Below are positions 1 through 6,346 of a DNA stretch of 6,677 nt, one piece after another. Numbering within the stretch: the first letter of the stretch is position 1; each line of letters begins with the position of its first letter. The DNA comes from an uncultured Blautia sp. GTDB lineage: Bacteria; Bacillota; Clostridia; Lachnospirales; Lachnospiraceae. The notes under the pieces are model-generated. The model did no database searches. It saw only the letters and a list, made by a program, of their open reading frames with translations, and was not told the origin of the DNA. Location: positions 1 through 6,677 of the forward strand of contig CAKRKL010000110.1 of the NCBI GenBank assembly GCA_934358405.1, given 5' to 3'. A program made the translations under genes and the position numbers.

Positions 1-19
1 AAAAAGAAAGGAAACATAT

Positions 20-1171
20 ATGGCAAAATATACACTTATGAAAACAGAAGGCCGTGCCAAGCGTGCCCAGTTTGAGACAGTACACGGAACGATCCAGACT
101 CCTGTATTTATGAACGTGGGAACAGTAGGTGCCATTAAGGGAGCGGTGTCTACTATGGATCTGAAGGATATCGGTACCCAGGTGGAGCTTTCCAATACCT
201 ATCATCTTCATGTAAGAACAGGAGATAAGCTGATTAAGGAATTTGGCGGACTTCATAAATTTATGGTATGGGACAGACCAATCCTTACCGACTCCGGCGG
301 ATTCCAGGTGTTTTCCCTGGCAGGACTGCGTAAGATCAAGGAGGAGGGCGTTTACTTCCAGTCTCATATTGACGGACATAAGATTTTTATGGGACCGGAG
401 GAGAGTATGCAGATCCAGTCCAATCTTGGCTCTACCATTGCCATGGCCTTTGACGAATGTCCAAGCAGTGTGGCAAGCAGGGACTATGTGCAGAAATCTG
501 TAGACCGCACCACCAGATGGCTGGAGCGCTGCAAAAAAGAAATGGACAGGCTGAACACTCTGCCGGATACGGTGAACAAGGAGCAGCTGCTTTTCGGAAT
601 TAACCAGGGAGCAATTTATGAGGATATCCGTATTGCACATGCAGACCGGATTTCCCAGCTGGATCTTGACGGTTATGCAGTAGGAGGCCTGGCTGTTGGG
701 GAGACACACGAGGAGATGTATCGCATTCTGGATGCAGTTGTGCCTCATCTTCCGCAGAATAAGCCTACCTACCTGATGGGCGTGGGAACTCCGGCTAACA
801 TTCTGGAGGGTGTTGCAAGAGGAATTGATTTCTTTGACTGTGTATATCCAAGCAGAAACGGACGCCATGGACATGTATATACCAATCATGGCAAGCTGAA
901 TATGTTTAATGCCAAGTACGAGCTGGATCCGCGCCCTATTGAGGAGGGGTGCCAGTGTCCTGCATGCCAGCATTACAGCAGAGCTTATATCCGCCATCTT
1001 CTTAAGGCAAAGGAGATGCTGGGAATGCGTCTTTGCGTGCTTCATAATCTGTACTTCTATAATCATATGATGGAAGAGATCCGGGATGCACTGGATCAGG
1101 GCAATTTTGCAGAATATAAAGAAATGCGTCTGGCCGGATTTGCAGAGGGGAAGATCAACGGCAGAAATTAA
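20..1171 (+). CDS. tgt: Queuine/preQ1 tRNA-guanine transglycosylase (Tgt)
   Basis: Exchanges the guanine at the wobble position (34) of GUN-anticodon tRNAs (Asp, Asn, His, Tyr) for the queuosine precursor preQ1, in the cytoplasm. The protein has 383 residues, normal for bacterial Tgt. It has the TIM-barrel signature motifs in order: TDSGGFQVFSL with Asp91 (general acid/base), FDECPSS with Asp145 and NQGA with Gln196 (base recognition), VGGLAVGE around 221-228, and FDCVYPSRNGRHG with Asp273, the expected nucleophile. The zinc site is complete: Cys311, Cys313, Cys316 and His342. All these positions fit the Zymomonas enzyme numbering with a constant offset of 7. The ATG start is preceded by AAAGGA at 7-12 and gives the usual MAKY-like N-terminus; Met7 lacks a ribosome site. 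No terminator follows, so transcription may continue into yajC. queA is a common upstream neighbour in Clostridia but lies outside the window. Confidence 0.98.
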   Translation: MAKYTLMKTEGRAKRAQFETVHGTIQTPVFMNVGTVGAIKGAVSTMDLKDIGTQVELSNTYHLHVRTGDKLIKEFGGLHKFMVWDRPILTDSGGFQVFSLAGLRKIKEEGVYFQSHIDGHKIFMGPEESMQIQSNLGSTIAMAFDECPSSVASRDYVQKSVDRTTRWLERCKKEMDRLNTLPDTVNKEQLLFGINQGAIYEDIRIAHADRISQLDLDGYAVGGLAVGETHEEMYRILDAVVPHLPQNKPTYLMGVGTPANILEGVARGIDFFDCVYPSRNGRHGHVYTNHGKLNMFNAKYELDPRPIEEGCQCPACQHYSRAYIRHLLKAKEMLGMRLCVLHNLYFYNHMMEEIRDALDQGNFAEYKEMRLAGFAEGKINGRN

Positions 1172-1192
1172 TTTAAAAAATTCTAAAAATAC

Positions 1193-1231
1193 TTGAAGAA
1201 ATCCCGTTTATTGTGTATATTATACTATAAT
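1193..1231 (+). promoter_or_regulatory. Predicted SigA-type promoter for yajC
   Basis: A -35 element TTGAAG (1193-1198) lies 17 bp before TATATT (1216-1221). A perfect TATAAT (1226-1231) follows in the same AT-rich run, but its spacing to the -35 would be 27 bp, so the first -10 is preferred. Transcription would start at about 1227-1230, giving a leader of roughly 105 nt before yajC. The prediction comes from consensus matching only. The site sits in the non-coding gap after the tgt stop codon. Confidence 0.7.
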
Positions 1232-1234
1232 GCG

Positions 1235-1304
1235 CTGGGACAGTAGCAGGGAGAATCCAGGCAGGACATTTCAGGGGATTTCCGAAAGGGAATAGTAGTT
1301 CCCC
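1235..1304 (+). promoter_or_regulatory. Structured 5' leader of yajC
   Basis: Two helices can form in the RNA. The first pairs CTGGG (1235-1239) with TCCAG (1256-1260), with one G-U pair. The second pairs GGGGA (1274-1278) with TCCCC (1300-1304) and continues as TTTCC (1279-1283) with GGGAA (1288-1292), closed by a GAAA tetraloop (1284-1287); a 7-nt bulge (1293-1299) lies on its 3' side. That gives ten pairs and a GNRA loop, more order than expected of a plain untranslated leader. No known riboswitch class was recognised, and no terminator hairpin precedes yajC, so any control would act on translation or RNA stability. The helices are seen by eye; a regulatory role is inference. Confidence 0.4.
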
Positions 1305-1333
1305 CGCAGAGTAAGATACAGGAGGATTTTCAA

Positions 1334-1633
1334 ATGGACGCATCAAGCGGAATGAGTATGGGATTTACCATCGTATGGCTGGTTGTACTTTTCGGTATCA
1401 TGTATTTTCTGATGATCAGACCTCAGAAGAAAGAGCAGAAGAGAGTACAGGCAATGCTTAACGACATGGCTGTTGGTGACAGCGTTGTGACCACAAGCGG
1501 CTTCTACGGCGTGATCATCGACATGACTGAGGATGATGTGATCGTAGAATTCGGTAATAATAAGAACTGCCGTATCCCTATGAGAAAGCAGGCAATTGCC
1601 GAAGTTGAGAAAGCAGAGCAGGCTTCTGCTTAA
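1334..1633 (+). CDS. yajC: Sec translocon accessory membrane protein YajC
   Basis: A small single-pass inner-membrane protein that associates with SecDF and the SecYEG protein export channel; its own role is auxiliary. The 99-residue product has the family layout: a short N-terminal tail, one hydrophobic helix at about residues 10-28, then the basic signature RPQKKEQKR (29-37), and a small cytoplasmic domain (about 38-90) with the typical VGDSVVTTSGFYG stretch (47-59). The acidic/alanine-rich end is usual. The start is supported by AGGAGGA (1320-1326) seven bases before the ATG. In many bacteria secD and secF follow yajC; here a terminator follows and secDF is absent, so the gene appears to be the end of a tgt-yajC unit. 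A 101-codon antisense reading frame over this gene is a shadow. Confidence 0.95.
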   Translation: MDASSGMSMGFTIVWLVVLFGIMYFLMIRPQKKEQKRVQAMLNDMAVGDSVVTTSGFYGVIIDMTEDDVIVEFGNNKNCRIPMRKQAIAEVEKAEQASA

Positions 1634-1659
1634 AACAGACAATTTCATTGTAAGACAGG

Positions 1660-1696
1660 AAGAGCTTCACCTTAGTGATAGGTGAGGCTCTTTTTT
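1660..1696 (+). terminator. Rho-independent terminator after yajC
   Basis: A 13-bp stem pairs 1660-1672 with 1680-1692 (core GAGCTTCACCT with AGGTGAGGCTC, one G-U pair). Its loop is the 7-nt TAGTGAT, and it runs straight into six T residues (1691-1696), then C and three more T. It begins 26 nt after the yajC stop codon. It separates the tgt-yajC unit from the branched-chain amino acid operon, which therefore needs its own promoter. Confidence 0.93.
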
Positions 1697-1772
1697 CTTT
1701 GTGCAGAAGCTTTCACTTTTTGGGTTTCTTTTTTATATAAGATAGAAAACGACAGTTTTTTACTTTAATAGG

Positions 1773-1804
1773 TTGAAATATGAAAGAAAGTGCGTTATTA
1801 TAAT
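1773..1804 (+). promoter_or_regulatory. Predicted SigA-type promoter of the leuB-ilvD-ilvB-serC operon
   Basis: The -35 element TTGAAA (1773-1778) lies 17 bp before TATTAT (1796-1801). A perfect TATAAT (1799-1804) overlaps it by three bases, at a less favourable 20-bp spacing. The upstream 60 bp are very rich in T and A runs, which could act as an UP-like element. Transcription would start at about 1807-1811, about 75-80 nt before leuB. No CodY box (AATTTTCWGAAAATT) is visible near it. This is the only convincing promoter between the yajC terminator and leuB. Confidence 0.72.
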
Positions 1805-1819
1805 GACAATTATCCATCG

Positions 1820-1859
1820 ATGTCAGGCTAGTACTAGATATGGAACTATCAACTGGCAT
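1820..1859 (+). promoter_or_regulatory. leuB leader inverted repeat (possible operator or RNA stem)
   Basis: ATGTCAG (1820-1826) can pair with CTGGCAT (1853-1859): seven pairs, one of them G-U. The pair encloses a perfect 10-bp palindrome CTAGTACTAG (1828-1837) and a smaller GATA/TATC repeat (1837-1840 with 1847-1850). The element lies just downstream of the predicted transcription start and ends before the ribosome site (1869-1877). It could be a DNA operator or an RNA hairpin. No T-box motif, leucine-rich leader peptide or terminator was found here, so how the operon senses amino acids is not visible. Function is inference; chance pairing remains possible. Confidence 0.35.
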
Positions 1860-1885
1860 ACAGGAACGAAGGAGAGGAAATTATT

Positions 1886-2968
1886 ATGAATTACAGCATT
1901 TCATTGATTCCCGGAGACGGTATCGGACCGGAAATTGTCGCAGAGGCGAAGAAGGTTCTGGATAAGGTATGTGAGAAATACGGACATAGCTTTTCCTATT
2001 CTGAGGTACTTTTAGGCGGAGCTTCCATTGATGTTCATGGTGTTCCCCTTACAGAAGAAGCTATTGCAACAGCCAAGGCTTCTGACGCAGTTCTTATGGG
2101 TTCCATCGGCGGTGATGCCAAGACATCTCCATGGTACAAGCTGGAGCCGTCCAAACGTCCGGAGGCAGGACTTCTTGCCATCCGCAAGGCTTTAAATCTT
2201 TTTGCAAATTTACGTCCTGCATATTTATACAATGAGCTTCGTGCAGCGTGTCCCCTTCGCGACGAGATCATTGGTGATGGCTTTGACATGATCATTGTCC
2301 GTGAACTGACCGGTGGCCTTTATTTCGGAGAGAGAAAGACTATAGAAGAGAATGGGGTTGCCAAGGCAATCGACACTCTTTCCTACAATGAGAACGAGAT
2401 CCGCAGAATCGCCATCAAGGCATTTGATATTGCCATGAAACGCCGCAAGAAGGTAACAAGTGTTGACAAGGCAAATGTTCTGGATTCATCCAGACTTTGG
2501 AGAAAGGTGGTAGAAGAGGTAGCAGCAGATTATCCGGAGGTTACTCTTGAGCATATGCTGGTTGATAACTGCGCTATGCAGCTGGTAAGAGATCCGAAGC
2601 AGTTTGATGTTATTCTTACAGAGAACATGTTTGGCGACATTCTCTCTGACGAAGCCAGCATGGTCACAGGCTCTATCGGAATGCTTTCCTCTGCAAGCCT
2701 GAATGAGACCAAATTCGGCCTCTATGAGCCAAGCCACGGTTCTGCACCGGATATTGCAGGACAGAATAAGGCAAACCCGATCGCAACCATTCTTTCCGCA
2801 GCTATGATGCTTCGTTTTTCACTGGATCTTGATAAGGAAGCAGATGCAGTGGAGGCAGCAGTACAGAAGGTTCTGACAGCAGGCTACCGTACAGGTGACA
2901 TTATGTCTGAGGGCTGCACCTTAGTGGGAACCAAAGAGATGGGCGATCTGATCGCAAAGGAAATCTGA
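1886..2968 (+). CDS. leuB: 3-isopropylmalate dehydrogenase (LeuB)
   Basis: Oxidises and decarboxylates (2R,3S)-3-isopropylmalate to 2-oxoisocaproate using NAD+ and a divalent metal: the third dedicated step of leucine synthesis, in the cytoplasm. The product has 360 residues, the normal family length. Visible motifs are IPGDGIGPE (8-16), the substrate arginines Arg100, Arg110 and Arg139, Tyr146 in GGLYFGE, Lys195 in VDKANVL, the metal-binding aspartates Asp227, Asp251 and Asp255, and the cofactor loop [18 protein letters not shown] (281-298). Asp289 sits where family members choose NAD+ over NADP+. The [16 protein letters not shown] segment (96-111) separates LeuB from isocitrate and tartrate dehydrogenases. 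The start has an AAGGAGAGG site at 1869-1877. It is the first gene of the operon; leuA and leuCD are not beside it, unlike many leu operons. Confidence 0.98.
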   Translation: MNYSISLIPGDGIGPEIVAEAKKVLDKVCEKYGHSFSYSEVLLGGASIDVHGVPLTEEAIATAKASDAVLMGSIGGDAKTSPWYKLEPSKRPEAGLLAIRKALNLFANLRPAYLYNELRAACPLRDEIIGDGFDMIIVRELTGGLYFGERKTIEENGVAKAIDTLSYNENEIRRIAIKAFDIAMKRRKKVTSVDKANVLDSSRLWRKVVEEVAADYPEVTLEHMLVDNCAMQLVRDPKQFDVILTENMFGDILSDEASMVTGSIGMLSSASLNETKFGLYEPSHGSAPDIAGQNKANPIATILSAAMMLRFSLDLDKEADAVEAAVQKVLTAGYRTGDIMSEGCTLVGTKEMGDLIAKEI

Positions 2969-2982
2969 AGGAGATATAAATT

Positions 2983-4656
2983 ATGAGAAGTGATGCAGTT
3001 AAAACAGGCACACAGCAGGCACCTCACCGTTCCCTGTTTAATGCCCTTGGAATGACAAAAGAAGAAATGGAGCGCCCTTTAGTTGGTATTGTTTGCTCTT
3101 ATAATGAAATCGTACCAGGTCATATGAACCTGGATAAAATTGCCCAGGCAGTTAAGCTTGGGGTTGCCATGGCCGGGGGAACACCGGTTATGTTCCCGGC
3201 AATCGCTGTATGCGACGGTATTGCAATGGGACATGTGGGAATGAAGTATTCTCTGGTAACAAGAGATCTGATCGCAGATTCCACAGAGGCAATGGCAATG
3301 GCACATCAGTTTGATGCCCTTGTTATGATCCCGAACTGTGACAAGAATGTACCAGGACTTCTGATGGCAGCTGCCAGAATCAATGTTCCTACCGTATTTG
3401 TAAGCGGCGGTCCAATGCTGGCCGGTCATTTAAACGGTCACAAGACAAGCCTTTCCAGTATGTTTGAGGCTGTAGGTGCTTACGCAGCAGGCAAGCTTAC
3501 AGAGGAAGGACTTACAGAGTGTGAGAACAAAACCTGTCCTACCTGCGGTTCCTGTTCCGGTATGTATACTGCAAACAGCATGAACTGCCTGACAGAGGTT
3601 CTTGGTATGGGCCTGAAAGGAAACGGAACCATTCCGGCAGTTTATTCTGAGCGTATCCGTCTTGCAAAGCATGCAGGAATGCAGGTTATGGAGATGTATC
3701 GCCGCAATATCCGTCCAAGAGACATTATGACAAAAGAGGCTATTTTAAATGCCCTTACTGTGGATATGGCACTTGGATGTTCTACAAACAGTATGCTTCA
3801 CCTTCCGGCTATCGCACATGAGATTGGCTGGGATTTTGATATCAGCTTTGCAAATGAGATCAGCGCAAAGACCCCGAACCTTTGCCACCTTGCACCAGCA
3901 GGCCCGACCTACATGGAGGACTTAAATGAAGCAGGCGGTGTATATGCAGTTATGAATGAGCTTGCAAAGGCAGGACTTCTCCATACAGAATGTATGACCG
4001 TAACCGGCAAGACAGTAGGCGAGAACATTGAGAACTGCGCAAACCTGAATCCGGAGGTTATCCGTCCTCTTGACAATCCATACAGCACCACAGGCGGACT
4101 TGCTGTACTTCGGGGCAACCTTGCACCGGACGGAAGCGTTGTAAAACGTTCTGCAGTTGTACCGGAGATGATGGTTCATGAAGGTCCTGCAAGAGTATTT
4201 GACTGTGAAGAGGATGCAATTGCAGCAATTAAGGGCGGCAAAATCGTAGCCGGCGATGTTGTGGTTATCCGTTATGAGGGACCAAAAGGCGGTCCTGGCA
4301 TGAGAGAAATGCTGAATCCTACCTCTGCTATTGCAGGTATGGGTCTTGGTTCCTCTGTGGCACTTATTACAGACGGACGATTCAGCGGTGCATCAAGAGG
4401 CGCATCTATCGGACATGTTTCACCGGAAGCTGCAGTAGGCGGTCCTATTTCCCTTGTTGAGGAAGGGGATATGATCAGCATCAACATTCCTGAACTGAAG
4501 CTGGAGCTGAAGGTTTCAGATGAGGAGCTTGCAGCCAGAAAAGAAAAATGGCAGCCAAGAGAACCAAAGGTTACAACCGGATATCTTGCAAGATATGCAG
4601 CAATGGTTACTTCCGGAAACCGTGGTGCCATCCTTGAGATACCAAAATCGAAATAA
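2983..4656 (+). CDS. ilvD: Dihydroxy-acid dehydratase (IlvD)
   Basis: Dehydrates 2,3-dihydroxy-isovalerate and 2,3-dihydroxy-3-methylvalerate to the 2-oxo acids that lead to valine, leucine and isoleucine. The 557-residue protein has the whole IlvD/Edd fold. Key sites are CDGIAMGH with Asp78, NCDKNVPG with cluster ligand Cys119, Asp120 and the carbamylated-type Lys121, [18 protein letters not shown] with Cys191, [11 protein letters not shown] with metal ligand Glu442, and TDGRFSG with catalytic Ser468. At residues 45-48 it reads PGHM, like the PGH of E. coli IlvD, where [2Fe-2S] enzymes have Pro-Cys-Asn; this suggests an oxygen-sensitive [4Fe-4S] enzyme. Operon context favours IlvD over 6-phosphogluconate dehydratase. 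It begins 14 nt after leuB; its ribosome site AAGGAG (2968-2973) uses the last base of the leuB stop codon, suggesting coupled translation. Confidence 0.98.
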   Translation: MRSDAVKTGTQQAPHRSLFNALGMTKEEMERPLVGIVCSYNEIVPGHMNLDKIAQAVKLGVAMAGGTPVMFPAIAVCDGIAMGHVGMKYSLVTRDLIADSTEAMAMAHQFDALVMIPNCDKNVPGLLMAAARINVPTVFVSGGPMLAGHLNGHKTSLSSMFEAVGAYAAGKLTEEGLTECENKTCPTCGSCSGMYTANSMNCLTEVLGMGLKGNGTIPAVYSERIRLAKHAGMQVMEMYRRNIRPRDIMTKEAILNALTVDMALGCSTNSMLHLPAIAHEIGWDFDISFANEISAKTPNLCHLAPAGPTYMEDLNEAGGVYAVMNELAKAGLLHTECMTVTGKTVGENIENCANLNPEVIRPLDNPYSTTGGLAVLRGNLAPDGSVVKRSAVVPEMMVHEGPARVFDCEEDAIAAIKGGKIVAGDVVVIRYEGPKGGPGMREMLNPTSAIAGMGLGSSVALITDGRFSGASRGASIGHVSPEAAVGGPISLVEEGDMISINIPELKLELKVSDEELAARKEKWQPREPKVTTGYLARYAAMVTSGNRGAILEIPKSK

Positions 4657-4661
4657 GGAGG
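4655..4661 (+). promoter_or_regulatory. Ribosome binding site that fixes the TTG start of ilvB
   Basis: A perfect AAGGAGG overlaps the final two bases of the ilvD stop codon and lies 8 nt before TTG at 4670-4672. No ATG or GTG in the ilvB frame has a comparable site. The reading frame stays open upstream to an ATG at 4520 inside ilvD, but those 50 residues do not resemble IlvB, and the family N-terminus ([13 protein letters not shown]) begins at the TTG. Confidence 0.87.
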
Positions 4662-4669
4662 AAACAAAA

Positions 4670-6346
4670 TTGCAGCTTACAGGAGCCGAAATTATCATAG
4701 AATGTTTACTGGAGCAAGGCGTGGATACCGTTTTCGGTTATCCGGGCGGCGCAATCCTGAATGTCTATGATGCCCTTTACCGATATAGTGACAAAATCGA
4801 ACATGTACTTACTTCCCATGAGCAGGGAGCTTCCCATGCAGCAGATGGCTATGCAAGGGCAACCGGAAAGGTTGGTGTGTGTCTTGCCACATCAGGACCT
4901 GGTGCCACGAACCTGGTAACCGGAATTGCAACTGCATGTATGGATTCTGTTCCGGTGGTAGCAATCACCTGTAACGTGGGAACTGCACTTCTTGGAAAAG
5001 ACTCCTTCCAGGAGGTGGATATTGCAGGTATTGTAATGCCTGTGACAAAACACAGCTACATTGTAAAAGACGTAACACAGCTTGCGGATACCATCCGCAA
5101 AGCCTTTACCATAGCAAAAAGCGGCCGCCCGGGACCGGTTCTTGTGGATGTGCCGAAGGATGTAACAGCAGCTAAATGCGAATATATCCGTCATACCATT
5201 ACAGCAGTTGAGCCAAAAGTGGATACCATCCGCCAGAAGGATCTGGATCTGGCAGTGCAGATGATCGCAGATGCCAAGAAGCCTTTTATCTTTGTAGGCG
5301 GCGGTGCTGTGATCGCAAATGCATCCGAACAGGTGCGGGAACTGGCCTATAGGATCCAGGCGCCTGTGTGTGACAGCCTTATGGGAAAGGGCGCTTTCTC
5401 CGGAGAGGATGCCCTTTACACAGGACCTGTTGGAATGCATGGAACCAAAACCTCCAACTATGCAATGTGTGAATGTGACCTTCTGATTACTTTGGGTGCA
5501 CGTTTCAGTGACCGTGTGACAGGAGATACCAAGACCTTTGCACCGAAGGCGAAGATTCTGCAGATCGATGTGGATGCGGCAGAAATCAATAAGAATATTG
5601 CTGTTGACGCTTCTGTGATCGGAGATCTTAAGGAAGTGCTGAAGCTTCTTCTGGAAAAGCTTCCGGAGAAAAAACATGAGGAGTGGGCAGCACATATTCA
5701 GGATATGAAACAAAAATATCCGTTAAATTACGATCATTCCCAGCTTACCGGACCTTACGTGATTCAGAAGCTTTATGAACTGACAGGTGGAGATGCAATT
5801 GTTTCCACTGATGTTGGACAGCACCAGATGTGGGCTGCCCAGTATTTCAAATTTAAGGAACCGAGAACCTTCCTTACATCAGGAGGGCTTGGTACCATGG
5901 GCTATGGTCTTGGAGCAGCTATCGGAGCAAAAATGGGCTGCCCGGACAAAACCGTGGTAAATATAGCAGGAGACGGCTGTTTCCGTATGAACATGAATGA
6001 GATTGCTACGGCAGTGCGCTGTGGGAAGCCTCTTGTTCAGATTATCCTGAACAATCATGTACTTGGAATGGTCCGTCAGTGGCAGACTCTTTTCTATGAT
6101 CACAGATATTCCCAGACTGTTTTAAATGACGGTGTGGACTTCGTGAAGGTATCTGAGGCAATGGGCGCAAAGGCAATCCGCGTTACGAAGATGGAAGAGG
6201 TAGAGCCTGCACTTAAGGCTGCGCTTTCATCTGATGGCCCGGTAGTTCTTGACTGCTGGATCGATCAGGATCTAAGTGTATATCCTATGGTTCCTGCAGG
6301 GGCAAGTTTAGATGAGGTATTTGACGAGGAGGATGTGAAGAAATGA
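4670..6346 (+). CDS. ilvB: Acetolactate synthase large (catalytic) subunit
   Basis: Joins two pyruvates to 2-acetolactate, or pyruvate and 2-oxobutyrate to 2-aceto-2-hydroxybutyrate, the first common step of branched-chain amino acid synthesis. Read from TTG, the protein has 558 residues, normal for the family. Seen in order: an N-terminal ThDP pyrimidine domain (about 1-165) with FGYPGGA (22-28) and catalytic Glu51 in [16 protein letters not shown], a central FAD-type domain (about 190-330) with [11 protein letters not shown] (276-286), and the C-terminal ThDP diphosphate domain with GDG (434-436) through NN (461-462), followed by GMVRQW with Trp471. The FAD-domain motif argues for the anabolic enzyme rather than catabolic AlsS. 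The regulatory subunit ilvN/ilvH does not follow and must be elsewhere if present. The gene sits 13 nt after ilvD and overlaps serC by 4 nt. A 273-codon antisense frame here is a shadow. Confidence 0.96.
   Translation: MQLTGAEIIIECLLEQGVDTVFGYPGGAILNVYDALYRYSDKIEHVLTSHEQGASHAADGYARATGKVGVCLATSGPGATNLVTGIATACMDSVPVVAITCNVGTALLGKDSFQEVDIAGIVMPVTKHSYIVKDVTQLADTIRKAFTIAKSGRPGPVLVDVPKDVTAAKCEYIRHTITAVEPKVDTIRQKDLDLAVQMIADAKKPFIFVGGGAVIANASEQVRELAYRIQAPVCDSLMGKGAFSGEDALYTGPVGMHGTKTSNYAMCECDLLITLGARFSDRVTGDTKTFAPKAKILQIDVDAAEINKNIAVDASVIGDLKEVLKLLLEKLPEKKHEEWAAHIQDMKQKYPLNYDHSQLTGPYVIQKLYELTGGDAIVSTDVGQHQMWAAQYFKFKEPRTFLTSGGLGTMGYGLGAAIGAKMGCPDKTVVNIAGDGCFRMNMNEIATAVRCGKPLVQIILNNHVLGMVRQWQTLFYDHRYSQTVLNDGVDFVKVSEAMGAKAIRVTKMEEVEPALKAALSSDGPVVLDCWIDQDLSVYPMVPAGASLDEVFDEEDVKK

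Noticed and set aside
1230..1295. 21-codon frame starting with ATG at the predicted yajC transcription start (possible leaderless peptide)
   Set aside because: No ribosome site, no recognisable composition, and it runs through the predicted hairpin; start coincidence alone is weak evidence.
1228..1333. T-box or preQ1 riboswitch in the tgt-yajC gap
   Set aside because: AGTAG motifs recall T-box stem I and the neighbour tgt suggests preQ1, but there is no T-box tGGnACCGCG-like sequence, no terminator hairpin, no preQ1 pseudoknot pattern, and yajC is not a queuosine gene.
1343..1648. Antisense open frame of 101 codons over yajC
   Set aside because: Shadow of yajC; low-complexity composition, no ribosome site recognised, and it nearly coincides with the real gene.
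1734..1743. Additional -10 box (TATATA/TAAGAT) upstream of the leuB promoter
   Set aside because: No acceptable -35 at normal spacing; the region is generally AT-rich, so such hexamers are expected by chance.
1746..1760. AAAAC-GACA-GTTTT hairpin followed by T residues as a second terminator
   Set aside because: The five-pair stem is nearly all A-T and too weak; the strong terminator at 1660-1696 already ends the upstream unit.
1780..1803. Mini-frame MKESALL with two leucine codons, as a leader peptide for attenuation of leuB
   Set aside because: It overlaps the predicted -10 box so would not be on the main transcript, has no ribosome site, and is followed by no terminator/antiterminator pair.
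1840..1965. Short frame starting ATG GAA CTA upstream of and overlapping leuB out of frame
   Set aside because: No ribosome site before its ATG, arginine-rich translation typical of an out-of-frame read, and it mostly lies in the leader and leuB.
4892..5713. Antisense open frame of 273 codons inside ilvB
   Set aside because: It lies opposite a well-supported enzyme gene, its translation is cysteine- and histidine-rich without any recognisable domain, and it comes from third-position bias of the + strand gene.
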